Positions 16,274 through 25,395 of a stretch of DNA of 64,000 bases are shown here, one piece after another. Every line of letters starts with the position of its first letter. Within the stretch, counting starts at the first letter, position 1. Position numbers and translations under genes: made by a program. The notes under the pieces were generated by a model, which did not search any database, was not told the origin of the DNA, and saw only the letters and a list, made by a program, of their open reading frames with translations. This DNA comes from Haloplanus vescus (lineage in GTDB: Archaea > Halobacteriota > Halobacteria > Halobacteriales > Haloferacaceae). The DNA lies in assembly GCF_900107665.1 (NCBI RefSeq), contig NZ_FNQT01000001.1, forward strand, positions 846,398 through 910,397, read 5' to 3'.

Positions 16274-17352
16274 GCGACCACCTCCGCGAGTACGTCGTTG
16301 ATAGTGTCGACGGCCGCGGGCGTCGTCTCGCGCGTGCCACAGGAGACGCGGATGCACTCGGGCAGGCCGAAACTGGAGCAGTCGCGGACGATGACGCCCT
16401 GCCGTTGGGTCGCCTCGGCGACGGCCGACGCGCCGCCAACCTCCGCGAGGACGAAGTTGCCGCCGCTCTCCCACGTCGGCGCGTCGAGGTTCTCGCGGAG
16501 ATACGACCGCGCCCAGCGGGCCGTCTCGACTGTCTTTTCGAGGTGGTCGTCGTCGTCGAGGGCGGCGATGGCGGCCCGACACCCGACTTCACTGGCGGCG
16601 AAGGGCGTGTTGACGCGGGCGTAGGCGTCCGCCCACGCCTCGGGCACGACGCCGTAGCCGACACGGAGGCCCGCCAGTCCGTACGCCTTCGAGAAGGTCC
16701 GCAGGACGGCGACGTTGTCGTAGGTGTCGAGCAAGTCGATGGTCGAGGGCGTGTCCGTGTACTCGGCGTACGCCTCGTCGACGACGAGGAGGGTGTGGTC
16801 GTCGACGGACTCCGCGAGGGTCCGGATGGCGTCGCGGGAGAACTCCGCTCCCGTGGGGTTGTGTGGCGTGGTGACGTACACCATCCGCTCGCCGTCGTAG
16901 GCGTCGAGGACGGTGTCGGGCGTCTGGGCGAAGTCGTCGGCCTTCGAGAGCGGGTAGGTCGTCACCGTGCCGTGGTGATAGCGGGCGCTCATCTGGTAGT
17001 AGGAGAAGCCGGGGTCGGGCGCGAGAATCCGATCGCCCGGTTCGAGGAAGGCCCGCGAGAGGTAGTCGATAGCGCCGTCGGCGCCGGGGGTCACCCACAC
17101 CTGTTCGGGCGCACAGTCCCAGTGGGCGGCGAGTTTCTCGCCGAGGTCGGTGTGAGAGGCCTTGGGGTAGACGCCGACGCGGGGCGCCGTCTCGCGAATC
17201 GCGTCGACGGCCGCCGGACTCGGGCCGTGCGGGTTCTCGTTCGACGAGAGTTTGGTGAGGTCGTCGGGGTCCATCCCCAAGTCGCGGGCCACCTCCTCGG
17301 CCCCGCGGCCGGGAACGTACGGCGAAAGGTCGGAGAGATCCCGTGGTTGCAT
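16270..17352 (-). CDS. hisC: Histidinol-phosphate aminotransferase
   Basis: A PLP-dependent fold-type I enzyme of histidine biosynthesis that converts imidazole-acetol phosphate to histidinol phosphate. 360 residues. Seen: KLSSNENPHGPSP near 34-46 (substrate entrance), TPHNPTGAEF near 162, VDEAYAEY near 191, and the Schiff-base Lys222 in FSKAYGLAGLRVGYG. It is the first gene of an overlapping cluster with the AK6-type kinase and the phosphatidyltransferase. Confidence 0.95.
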   Translation of the reverse strand: MQPRDLSDLSPYVPGRGAEEVARDLGMDPDDLTKLSSNENPHGPSPAAVDAIRETAPRVGVYPKASHTDLGEKLAAHWDCAPEQVWVTPGADGAIDYLSRAFLEPGDRILAPDPGFSYYQMSARYHHGTVTTYPLSKADDFAQTPDTVLDAYDGERMVYVTTPHNPTGAEFSRDAIRTLAESVDDHTLLVVDEAYAEYTDTPSTIDLLDTYDNVAVLRTFSKAYGLAGLRVGYGVVPEAWADAYARVNTPFAASEVGCRAAIAALDDDDHLEKTVETARWARSYLRENLDAPTWESGGNFVLAEVGGASAVAEATQRQGVIVRDCSSFGLPECIRVSCGTRETTPAAVDTINDVLAEVVA

Positions 17353-17409
17353 GGTGAGAGCATGCGGACGCCGACGCTTAAGCGTGATTACTCGGTCACT
17401 CGTCGCCGG

Positions 17410-18984
17410 TCACAGCCAACTGTCGAGGCGGTCGGCCAGCCGACAGGAGAGCGCCGCGATGGTGAGCGTCGGGTTCATCGCGCCGCCGGTGGGGAAGACG
17501 CTACTGCCGGCTATCCAGAGGTTGTCGCAGTCGTGGGCGCGACAGTCCGGGGCGACGACGCTCTCGGTCGGGTCGGTTCCCATGCGCGTCGTCCCCATGT
17601 GGTGGAAAGCGGGCCCCGTCGCGTCGGGGCCGACCACCCAGTCGATGTCCGCGCCGAGTTCGGTCAGGATGGCGCGTTGGACCTCGTTGACGCGTTTGAT
17701 GGCCTCGTGGGTCTCGGGGCCGACCGACCACCGAACGTCCGGGACGGGGTTGCCGTGGTCGTCGGTGGTGGAGTGGTCGAGGGTGATGCGGTTCTCCGCC
17801 CGCGGGAACTGCTCGACGAGGGCGCCGACGGCGAGGTGGGTGCCGTAGGACTCTCGCAGGTCGGCGAGGAGTGAGTCGCCCCAGTCGTCGCCGTTGAGCG
17901 CTTCGATGACCGGCGAGGGGCCGGCGTAGTTGAGGAATTCGAGTTTGACGCCGGGAAGCGGATCCTCGCCGTCGTAGAGGGCGTGGGATTCGGTGGTGTT
18001 GAAGCCGACGTGGTTCTGTCGCGTCTCGCGGTCGATGCGGCCGCCCGCGCCCGCGAAGCAGTGGTCCATGAAGTAGCGGCCGACGGCGCCGGAAGAGTTG
18101 GCGAGGCCGTCGGGATGGTCGTCCGAGGCGGAGAGGAGGAGGAGGCGGACGTTCTCGACGCCGCCGCAGGCGAGGACGACGGCGCGGGCCTCCTGTCGGT
18201 GTTCGGTGCCGTCGGGGGTGGCGTAGACGGCGGCGTCGACGCGCTCTCCGGAGTGGTCGAGACGCTGGACGGGCGCGCGGTCGATGACGCGGGCCCCTGC
18301 CGCTTCCGCGCGGGCGACGTGGCGCTCGGCGGTGTACTTCGCGCCCGAGGGGCAGACTGGCTTGCAGGTGCCGTAGCCGACACACGCGGAGGCGTCGTCG
18401 TAGGGTTCGGAGTTGCGCGCGTTCGGCACGGAGTGGGTTGGGAGGCCGAGCGATTCGCAGGCCTCGGCGAAGATGGCGTCGCTGTGCGAGGGCGGGAAGG
18501 CGGGGAGGGGATGGGGTTCCTCGCGGGGTGGGGCGAATGGGTTGTCGTCGGCGCCGGCGACGCCGAGTTCGCGTTCGGCCGCGGCGTAGTGGGGGCGCAG
18601 GTCGGCGTAGTCGATGGGCCAGTCCGCGCCGACGCCGTGCCGGGACTCCATCTCGAAGTCACGTTCGTGGAGGCGCATCACCATCCCCTGCCAGTGGAGC
18701 GTCGACCCGCCGACGCCCTTCACGCGGGCGGCGTTCAGGGGGTAGCCCTTCGGACCGCTGGAGGTGTAGGCGTCGCGCGGGCCGCCCATCCCCCAGAGCC
18801 CCTCGATTCCCGGTCGGAGGTGGGCGTCGAGTTGCTCGGTGCGGTCGTCGAGGTCGAAGCGCGGCCCGGCGTCGAGGACGACCACCTCGTGGCCCGCTTC
18901 AGCGAGGCGGGCGGCGACGATGGCGCCCGCGGGCCCGGCGCCGACGATGCAGACGTCGGCGTCGGGGACTGGCTCCCTAGCCAT
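17410..18984 (-). CDS. GMC-family FAD-dependent dehydrogenase (large subunit)
   Basis: 524 residues. An N-terminal FAD-binding GAGPAGAIVAARLAEAG at about 15-31 has no signal peptide before it. Cys-rich YGTCKPVCPSGAKY near 205 is typical of gluconate/sorbitol dehydrogenase-type GMC enzymes. The C-terminus has FHHMGTTRMG and WIAGSSVFPTGGAMNPTLT, with the catalytic His-Asn pair. It probably oxidises a sugar or sugar acid; the substrate is unknown. Its start overlaps by 8 bp the end of the small-subunit gene, which carries a Tat signal, so it may be exported as a complex. Confidence 0.88.
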   Translation of the reverse strand: MAREPVPDADVCIVGAGPAGAIVAARLAEAGHEVVVLDAGPRFDLDDRTEQLDAHLRPGIEGLWGMGGPRDAYTSSGPKGYPLNAARVKGVGGSTLHWQGMVMRLHERDFEMESRHGVGADWPIDYADLRPHYAAAERELGVAGADDNPFAPPREEPHPLPAFPPSHSDAIFAEACESLGLPTHSVPNARNSEPYDDASACVGYGTCKPVCPSGAKYTAERHVARAEAAGARVIDRAPVQRLDHSGERVDAAVYATPDGTEHRQEARAVVLACGGVENVRLLLLSASDDHPDGLANSSGAVGRYFMDHCFAGAGGRIDRETRQNHVGFNTTESHALYDGEDPLPGVKLEFLNYAGPSPVIEALNGDDWGDSLLADLRESYGTHLAVGALVEQFPRAENRITLDHSTTDDHGNPVPDVRWSVGPETHEAIKRVNEVQRAILTELGADIDWVVGPDATGPAFHHMGTTRMGTDPTESVVAPDCRAHDCDNLWIAGSSVFPTGGAMNPTLTIAALSCRLADRLDSWL

Positions 18985-19507
18985 CCGAGTCCTCCATCTG
19001 GGCGCGCTGGTAACTTTCGGTGCCGCCGGGGTAGCCGACGGGGTTCTCGATGCCGACCAGTCGCCCGCCGGTCGGCGACGCGTAGAAGGCGTAGAGCAGT
19101 TCGTTCACCAGATAGAAGCGAATCCGGTTGGGGACGGTGCCGTCGGGCGACGGGTCGGCGGTGTCGACGCCGAGGTCACGGAGCAACTGGTCGCGGGCCT
19201 GTCTGTCGAGGTCGGCGAAGGGGGCGTCGCGCCAGTCGCGCGCGGTGGCGTCGAGGTCGGCCGCGGCCTCGACGACGCCCTCGCGGCGGTCGGCGTCGTC
19301 GAGGCGGCCCTCGGCGTACGTCTCGACGAACGAGGCGACGCCCTCGGCCTCGGTCGGGTAGACCGTCTCGGCGACGGCGACGAGGACGGCGCGGGCGTCG
19401 TCGGAGAGGAAGTCAGAGGAGTCGTCGTCGAGGAGCGTCGCGCCCGCGGCGCCGGCGACGCCAGCGGCCGCGAGGGCGACGAGTGCGTCCCGTCGGCTCA
19501 GTTCCAT
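18977..19507 (-). CDS. Gluconate 2-dehydrogenase subunit 3-like protein with Tat signal
   Basis: 176 residues. The N-terminus MELSRRDALVALAAAGVAG is a twin-arginine signal (S-R-R-D-x-L) with a short hydrophobic region. The rest (DDARAVLVAVAETVYPTEAEG, ARDQLLRDLG, FYLVNELLYAFYASPTG, GYPG near the end) matches the gluconate 2-dehydrogenase subunit 3 family. This small subunit normally pairs with a GMC flavoprotein and guides it across the membrane. The partner follows immediately with an 8-bp overlap. Confidence 0.85.
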   Translation of the reverse strand: MELSRRDALVALAAAGVAGAAGATLLDDDSSDFLSDDARAVLVAVAETVYPTEAEGVASFVETYAEGRLDDADRREGVVEAAADLDATARDWRDAPFADLDRQARDQLLRDLGVDTADPSPDGTVPNRIRFYLVNELLYAFYASPTGGRLVGIENPVGYPGGTESYQRAQMEDSDG

Positions 19508-19561
19508 TGCGCCCGGATTAGGGTAGCCTAAATTTAGGGCTTGTCTTTGCGGCTCGGGCAG

Positions 19562-20293
19562 TCAGTCGCGTCGCGCCGTGAACTCGAGGGTTTCGACGCC
19601 CTCGATTTCGACGGCCACCTCGTCCCCGTCTTCGAGGCCGCCGACGCCCGAGGGCGTGCCCGTCGAGATGATATCGCCCGGTTCCAGCGTCATGTACGAG
19701 GAGATTTCCTCGACGAGTTCGGGGACGCCGAAGATGAGCTGTGAGATGTCGGAGGACTGTTTGGTCTCGCCGTTGACGCGGAGGGAGACCTCGGCGTCGT
19801 CGGGCAGGTGGTCGGGGTCGGCGACGACGGGGCCCATGGGTGCGGCGCCATCGAAGGCCTTGCCGCGCACCCAGTTCTGTTCCTCTCGCTGGTCATCGCG
19901 GTTCGAGAGGTCACAGACGACGGTGTAGCCGTCGATGACCGATTCGGCGTCCGCAGCGTCGACGTTGCGGCACTGCTCGCCGATGACAACGCCGAGTTCG
20001 GCCTCCCAGTCGACCTGCTCTTTGCCCTCGGGGAGTGTGACGGTGTCGCCGTGGGCGGCGACGGTGTTCGGCGTCTTGAGGAAGAGCATCGGCCGGTCGG
20101 GGACGGGGATGCCCGTCTCCTCGGCGTGGTCGGCGTAGTTGATGCCGATACAGATTATCTTCGAGGGGTCCGTGGGAGCGAGTACGTCGACCTCGCTGAG
20201 CTCGTAGGTCGAGTCGGCGAAACTGACGCTGTCGCCGTGCCATTCGCCCGTGCGGACCATGCCAGCAGGGTCGCGGAATCGGACGCGTCGCAT
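19562..20293 (-). CDS. Fumarylacetoacetate hydrolase family protein
   Basis: 243 residues. The FAH-fold catalytic domain shows KIICIGINYADHAEE (about 44-58), FLKTPNTV, the metal-binding VDWEAELGVVIG near 93, and the C-terminal LEPGDIISTGTPSGVGGLEDGD. Members hydrolyse or decarboxylate acylpyruvates and ring-cleavage products in aromatic or sugar catabolism. Substrate is not determined. It sits 54 bp upstream of the dehydrogenase pair on the same strand, so a shared sugar-acid route is possible but unproven. Confidence 0.9.
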   Translation of the reverse strand: MRRVRFRDPAGMVRTGEWHGDSVSFADSTYELSEVDVLAPTDPSKIICIGINYADHAEETGIPVPDRPMLFLKTPNTVAAHGDTVTLPEGKEQVDWEAELGVVIGEQCRNVDAADAESVIDGYTVVCDLSNRDDQREEQNWVRGKAFDGAAPMGPVVADPDHLPDDAEVSLRVNGETKQSSDISQLIFGVPELVEEISSYMTLEPGDIISTGTPSGVGGLEDGDEVAVEIEGVETLEFTARRD

Positions 20294-20379
20294 GCACGGG
20301 GCGTCAATCGCGGACGAGATAAGCCTTCCTCGTTCGGCACGGGGTAAGATTCACGTTCGTCTCGGGCGAAGGTTCGCAC

Positions 20380-21111
20380 ATGGAGCTCACTTGGCACGGC
20401 CACTCGACTTGGTACGTCACCGTGGACGACACGTCGCTGCTCATCGACCCCTTCTTCGACAACCCGTTCACGTCAGTCGACCCCGCGGAGCTCGACCCGG
20501 ACTACGTCCTCCTGACCCACGCCCACGCCGACCACGTCGGCGACGTGGGTGAGTTCACCGACGCGACAATCGTCGGCACGCCGGAGCTGACGGCGTGGGT
20601 AGCGGACGAACACGGCGCCGAGGACACCCTCGGGATGAACCTCGGCGGCACCGTCGAGTGTGGCGACGCGTACGTGACGATGCACCGCGCGGACCACACG
20701 AACGGCATCGGCACCGACTACGAGTACAGCGCCGGGCCGCCGGCGGGCTACGTCATCGGCGACACGGTGCCGACCCAAGAGACCGACGAGGACTCCTTCG
20801 CGTTCTACCACGCCGGCGACACGGCGCTGATGAGCGAGATGCGGGACGTGATCGGCCCGTTCCTCGAACCCGACGCCGCGGCGCTCCCGGTCGGCGACCA
20901 CTACACCATGGGCCCGGCGCAGGGCGCCATCGCCGCCGACTGGCTGGACGTCGACCACGTCTTCCCGATGCATTACGACACCTTCCCGCCAATCGAAATC
21001 GAGGTGGAGGACCTCGAACGAGAGGTGGCGGCGACGGGGTCGACCGCTGACGTCCACGTCCTCGACGGCGACGAGAGTTTCACCTTCGAGCGCCCGTACG
21101 GGGGCGAATAG
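20380..21111 (+). CDS. Metallo-beta-lactamase fold metal-dependent hydrolase (UPF0173 type)
   Basis: 243 residues. Metal ligands are visible: WHGHSTW at the N-terminus, [12 protein letters not shown] near 45-56, [20 protein letters not shown] near 142 and [10 protein letters not shown] near 170. This small UPF0173 subgroup (YtkL-like) has unknown substrate. The OsmC gene starts directly after the stop, so the two form an operon. Confidence 0.9.
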   Translation: MELTWHGHSTWYVTVDDTSLLIDPFFDNPFTSVDPAELDPDYVLLTHAHADHVGDVGEFTDATIVGTPELTAWVADEHGAEDTLGMNLGGTVECGDAYVTMHRADHTNGIGTDYEYSAGPPAGYVIGDTVPTQETDEDSFAFYHAGDTALMSEMRDVIGPFLEPDAAALPVGDHYTMGPAQGAIAADWLDVDHVFPMHYDTFPPIEIEVEDLEREVAATGSTADVHVLDGDESFTFERPYGGE

Positions 21112-21510
21112 ATGAGCGACATCGAGACCAGCACCGTCAGCGAGGAGGGATTCGCCTCCGTCAACCAGGTCGGCGACTTCGAGTTCACCGTCGACGCCAC
21201 CGACGAGACGGGGCCGAACCCGAACGCGACGCTCGTCGCGACGTACGCCTCCTGTTTCCTGCCGGCGTTCCGCGTCGGCGGGCAACAGCGCGGCCACGAC
21301 GACCTCGGCAAGATTCAGATCGACGCGAGCGCCGAGGTGGACGAGGACGACGACCTCGAATCCATCCACTTCGCCGTCCACGTCGCCGCCGACCTCGACG
21401 ACGAGGCCGTCGACGACATCGTCGAACGTGCCGAGGATATCTGTCACGTGCACGCGGCGCTCCGCGAGGGCCTGCACGCGGCGGTCGACGTCTACCCCGA
21501 CGCGTTCTGA
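21112..21510 (+). CDS. OsmC family peroxide-detoxifying protein
   Basis: 132 residues. The two reactive cysteines are present: the first in ATYASCFLPAF near 46 and the second in EDICHVHAALREG near 108. OsmC/Ohr proteins reduce organic hydroperoxides with thiol cofactors. The ATG immediately follows the stop of the MBL-fold hydrolase with no gap, so the two are cotranscribed. It is slightly shorter than bacterial OsmC. Confidence 0.85.
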   Translation: MSDIETSTVSEEGFASVNQVGDFEFTVDATDETGPNPNATLVATYASCFLPAFRVGGQQRGHDDLGKIQIDASAEVDEDDDLESIHFAVHVAADLDDEAVDDIVERAEDICHVHAALREGLHAAVDVYPDAF

Positions 21511-21665
21511 CTGGGGCACGCGGCCGTGAATCTGCGAGTTACCGACCGCTGATAGTCAGGCCGTACTTTCTTGTGCGGTGTCGCTCTCGTGTGGGATACC
21601 CTGATGGATCGCAGTAAATCGGGCGACTGCGTCGACAGTCTCGACGGGACAGGACGGGGGAACCC

Positions 21666-23105
21666 GTGAGCAGTCACGGTGAGCGCGCCCCGGAGGCCAA
21701 CCTCGGCCTCCTCGACGCGACCATGATCGGCATGGGAGCGATGATCGGGGCGGGCATCTTCGTCCTGACGGGGTTAGCCGCCGAGCTCGCGGGGCCGGCG
21801 GCCATCCTCGTGTTCGCGCTCAACGGCGTCGTCACGGCGTTTACTGGGCTGTCCTACGCGGAACTCGCGGCGTCGATTCCCAAGAGTGGCGGCGGGTACG
21901 CGTTCGTTCGCGAGGTGTTCGCGGACCTCCCCTCGTTCGTCATGGGGTGGATGCTCTGGTTCGCGTACATGATCGCCGGGGGGCTGTACGCCCTCGGGTT
22001 CGCGCCCAACTTCCTCGAACTCCTGCACGTCTACGACGTGACGCCGGCGCCGGGGCAGGTGGGCGCCGTTTCCCTCCCCCTCGTCGGCATCGACGTGCCG
22101 GTGGCCGTCGGCCTCGCGTTCGTCGCCGTCCTCGGACTGGTGGCGCTGAACGCCGTCTCGACGGCCGCGAGCGGGAGCGTCGAGACGATATTCACGCTCG
22201 TCAAAGTGGGCATCCTGGTCGTCTTCGTCGCCTTCGGCGCGACGGCGCCCATGTTCTCGACGGCGGAGTTCCAACCCCTGTTCCCGGGAGACGGCGGCGC
22301 GTTCAGCATCCTCCCCGCGATGGGGTTGACGTTCATCGCGTTCGAGGGGTACGACCTCATCACGACGGTGACGGAGGAGGTGAAGAACCCGCGGGAGAAC
22401 ATCCCCAAAGCCATCTTCCTGAGTCTGGCCGTGACCGTCGTCGTCTACCTCGCCGTGGTGAGCGTCGCGGTGGGAACGCTCGGCGCAGAGGGACTGGCCG
22501 AGGCGGGCGAGGCGGGCATCGCGCAGGCGGCGACGGAATTCATGCCCACGGGGCTGCCGGTGATTCAGAACGGCGGCGCGATAATCGTCTTCGGCGCCGT
22601 CTTCTCGACGCTGACGGCGCTGAACGCGGTGGTCATCGCCTCCTCGCGCGTCGCGTTCTCGATGGGGCGAGAAGACCAACTTCTCCCCTCGTTCGGCCAG
22701 CTGCATCACCGCTACGGGACGCCCTTCGTCGCCATCCTCGCCAGCGGTGTGGTGATGCTCGGCTCCGTCGTCCTCCCAACCCAGAGCGCGGGCAACATGT
22801 CCAGTCTCTTCTTCCTGCTCTCTTTCATCGTCGTCAACGGCTCGGTCATCAAACTCCGGCGCGAGCGCCCGGACATGAACCGACCGTACGAAATCCCCTA
22901 CTACCCGATTCCGCCGATTCTCGGTATCCTGCTCAACCTCGTACTGACCGGCGTGTTGGTTCGGTACCTGCTCCGGACGGACGTGCTGGCGCTCGTGTTG
23001 AGCGGCGGGTGGATTCTGCTCGGCGTGGCCGCCTACGGCGTCTACACCGTCTTCTCGGACGGCGACGAGACGGGCGGGGAAACGACCACGGTCGCGGACG
23101 ACTAA
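21666..23105 (+). CDS. APC superfamily amino acid/cation permease
   Basis: 479 residues, about 12 membrane segments. The first begins with GMGAMIGAGIFVLTG near 20-34, the family's substrate-binding broken helix. The conserved FIAFEGYDLITTVTEEVKNPRENIP lies near 225. The start is GTG at 21666. Substrate is not clear: most relatives carry amino acids, some carry potassium. A TrkA-type NAD-binding protein follows 9 bp later, which suggests gating or regulation by that protein. Confidence 0.88.
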   Translation: MSSHGERAPEANLGLLDATMIGMGAMIGAGIFVLTGLAAELAGPAAILVFALNGVVTAFTGLSYAELAASIPKSGGGYAFVREVFADLPSFVMGWMLWFAYMIAGGLYALGFAPNFLELLHVYDVTPAPGQVGAVSLPLVGIDVPVAVGLAFVAVLGLVALNAVSTAASGSVETIFTLVKVGILVVFVAFGATAPMFSTAEFQPLFPGDGGAFSILPAMGLTFIAFEGYDLITTVTEEVKNPRENIPKAIFLSLAVTVVVYLAVVSVAVGTLGAEGLAEAGEAGIAQAATEFMPTGLPVIQNGGAIIVFGAVFSTLTALNAVVIASSRVAFSMGREDQLLPSFGQLHHRYGTPFVAILASGVVMLGSVVLPTQSAGNMSSLFFLLSFIVVNGSVIKLRRERPDMNRPYEIPYYPIPPILGILLNLVLTGVLVRYLLRTDVLALVLSGGWILLGVAAYGVYTVFSDGDETGGETTTVADD

Positions 23106-23114
23106 CTCACGACC

Positions 23115-23762
23115 ATGACACTCGACATCATCATCGCGGGCGGCGGGCGCGTCGGCTTCGAAGCAGCGACCCTCCTCGGTGACCGCGGGCACGACATCAC
23201 CGTCGTCGAATCCGACGCCGAGCGATGCGACGAGATAGCCGACGAATACGTCGCGACGGTCATCCGCGGCGACGCCGCCAACCCGGACATCCTCCGGCAG
23301 GCGGACGTGACGGGGAGCGACGTAATCGCCGGCCTGACCGGCGAACCGGGACTGAACCTCGCGATCTGTATGGCGGCCGCCGAGATGAATCCAGAGATAC
23401 GGACCGTCGCGCGCATTGCCGAACGCGACCAAGAAGAGTACGCGCAGTTCGTCGACGAGACAGTGTTTCCGGAGGGAGCCGGCGCCCGAATCGCCGTCAA
23501 CGAAATCGAGGGACTGGCGGTGCGGACGCTCTCGGACGTGACGGGGACGCTCGACATCATGGAGGTGGAAGTGCAGGAAGGCGCCTCCGCCGCGGGCAAG
23601 AAACTCGAATCGGTGCGGTTCCCGGCGGGGACGCTCGTCATCTCGGACGACGACGGCGAGCGAGTCGCGCGCCCGGAGACGACGCTCACGCCGGGGAAAC
23701 GCTACGTCATCGCCGTCGAACCCGACGTGGTCGACGAGGTGCTGAACCTGTTGCGCGGTTAG
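23115..23762 (+). CDS. TrkA family potassium uptake regulator (RCK domains)
   Basis: 215 residues. The TrkA-N Rossmann domain (1-125) shows IIAGGGRVGFEAA and an acidic end to strand 2 (VVESDAERCDE). A TrkA-C domain follows (about 135-215). Such cytosolic proteins bind NAD(H) or nucleotides and gate a membrane transporter. Here the only nearby transporter is the APC permease just upstream in the same operon; there is no TrkH. The gene converges on the HAD gene with a 4-bp overlap. Confidence 0.9.
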   Translation: MTLDIIIAGGGRVGFEAATLLGDRGHDITVVESDAERCDEIADEYVATVIRGDAANPDILRQADVTGSDVIAGLTGEPGLNLAICMAAAEMNPEIRTVARIAERDQEEYAQFVDETVFPEGAGARIAVNEIEGLAVRTLSDVTGTLDIMEVEVQEGASAAGKKLESVRFPAGTLVISDDDGERVARPETTLTPGKRYVIAVEPDVVDEVLNLLRG

Positions 23763-24538
23763 AGGACCGCCCCGATGTCGGCCAACGAGTCGACGACGTG
23801 GTCGGGCGTCACCTCGCTCCGCGCCAAATCGCGGTCGTCCGTGACGCCGGTCTTGACGAGTACCGTGGTCATCCCCGCTCGCTCGCCGAGTGCGATGTCG
23901 GTGTCGAGGCGGTCGCCGACGACCAGACAGTCACTCGCCGGGAGACCGAGTCGCTCGTCGACGACTCGCCGCGCCGGTTTCGAGGGTTTCCCGAGGACGA
24001 CATCGGGGTCGCGCCCGACGACGCCCGAGACGGCGTTGATGATGGCGCCGGACCCGGGGACGTTGCCCTCGGCGGCCGGAATCACCATGTCGGGGTCGGT
24101 GCCGACGATGGTGACGTCGTCGTCGGCACAAGCCCGGAGCGCGGCACAGAGGCGGTCGTAGTCGAACGAACGGTCGATGGAGACGACGACGGTGTCGGCG
24201 TCTGTCCCCTCGGTGGCGACCGTCAGCCCAACGTCGGTGAGTTGCTCGACGAGCGACGGTTCGCCGACGACGAAGAGCGTGTCGTCGGCGTGTCGTTCGG
24301 CGAGATACGACGCCGTGATGGTCCCCGCGGTGACGATTTCGGAGGGGTGGGCGTCGAAACCGGCGCGGCGGAGTCGCTCGGCGTAGGCGGGCGGGCGCTT
24401 GGTCGGATTGTTCGAGACGAAGAGTCGGTCGAGACCCGCGTCCGCCAGTCGGTCGAGTCCCTCGGCGGCGCCGGGTATCGGCTCGTCGCCCCGGACGACG
24501 GTTCCGTCCACGTCGAGGACGACGCCTCGGTAAGGCAT
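23759..24538 (-). CDS. HAD superfamily phosphatase (NagD/4-nitrophenylphosphatase type)
   Basis: 259 residues from MPYRGVVLDVDGTV; the nucleophile is in DVDGT near 9-13. Motif II is in FVSNNPTKRPPAYAERL near 45, the cap domain carries VVVSIDRSF, and the last motifs are CLVVGDRLDTDIALGERAG near 205. HAD-IIA members dephosphorylate small metabolites such as phosphoglycolate or glycerol phosphate. The exact substrate is not known. Confidence 0.9.
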   Translation of the reverse strand: MPYRGVVLDVDGTVVRGDEPIPGAAEGLDRLADAGLDRLFVSNNPTKRPPAYAERLRRAGFDAHPSEIVTAGTITASYLAERHADDTLFVVGEPSLVEQLTDVGLTVATEGTDADTVVVSIDRSFDYDRLCAALRACADDDVTIVGTDPDMVIPAAEGNVPGSGAIINAVSGVVGRDPDVVLGKPSKPARRVVDERLGLPASDCLVVGDRLDTDIALGERAGMTTVLVKTGVTDDRDLARSEVTPDHVVDSLADIGAVL

Positions 24539-24630
24539 TGGCGGCGATAGGGGGGCGACCCGCATGAATCCCGCGCTCCGCCGGCACAGAACCAAAGAGA
24601 AATGGGTGGGCCGACCCTGACTCCGATACC

Positions 24631-25395
24631 GTGACGAACACGCAGCTGACGCTCGTTCAGATAGACAACTACGGGCCGTGGACGGTGACGCCGGAGCCGC
24701 GCCGCGAGATGGACCTCCAGACGCTCCAGTCGCGACTCTTCGCCGACATCGCGCAGTTCGTCGGCCACCGCGGCGGCTACGCCTTCTTCACCCGCTTCGA
24801 CAACATGGTCGCCGTGACCAACGGCCTCGACGCGGACGACCACCGACTGCTCCAAGAGTCGACGGGGAACCGCTACCCCGTCACCGTCAGCCTCGGCATC
24901 GCCGTCGACGCCAACCCGGTCGTGGCGCTGGAGCAAGCGACCGAACACCTCCAACACGCCGGCAGCGCGCAAGACCGCGAGCGACGCGAGGTGCTGGCCG
25001 GAACGCCCGTCGAGGCGTCGGCGGACGACGACGTGGCCATCGCTCACTTCGACGTCAACGACGCGACGGAGAAGTACACGGACCGACTCAATGAGTTCGA
25101 TTCGTTCATCCAGATTGAACAGGGGTACGCGACGCTGATGCGACACCTGCGCGAAGAACACGGCGGCCTCTCGTTTTTCGTCGGCGGCGACAACATCATC
25201 GCCGTCACGCCCGACCTAGACGCCGACGCCTACCGCTCCGCCATCGACCACGTCGAGGAGACGGTCGGCGTGGACCTGAAGGTCGGTGTCGGGCAGGGTG
25301 AGACGGCACACGACGCCGGCATGGCGGCGAAACACGCACTCGAAGAGTGCCGGCACCGCGGGACGGTCGTCGAAATGAACGAGTCGGAGTCTTAG
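24631..25395 (+). CDS. gch3: GTP cyclohydrolase III
   Basis: 254 residues starting at GTG. MTNTQLTLVQIDNYGPWTV and the repeated GGYAFFTRFDNMVAVTNG / GGLSFFVGGDNIIAVTPDL halves are hallmarks of the archaeal GTP cyclohydrolase III, related to nucleotidyl cyclases. It hydrolyses GTP to the formamidopyrimidine FAPy, the first step of archaeal riboflavin and F420 deazaflavin synthesis. The gene is alone; it overlaps the convergent aminotransferase by 4 bp. Confidence 0.93.
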   Translation: MTNTQLTLVQIDNYGPWTVTPEPRREMDLQTLQSRLFADIAQFVGHRGGYAFFTRFDNMVAVTNGLDADDHRLLQESTGNRYPVTVSLGIAVDANPVVALEQATEHLQHAGSAQDRERREVLAGTPVEASADDDVAIAHFDVNDATEKYTDRLNEFDSFIQIEQGYATLMRHLREEHGGLSFFVGGDNIIAVTPDLDADAYRSAIDHVEETVGVDLKVGVGQGETAHDAGMAAKHALEECRHRGTVVEMNESES

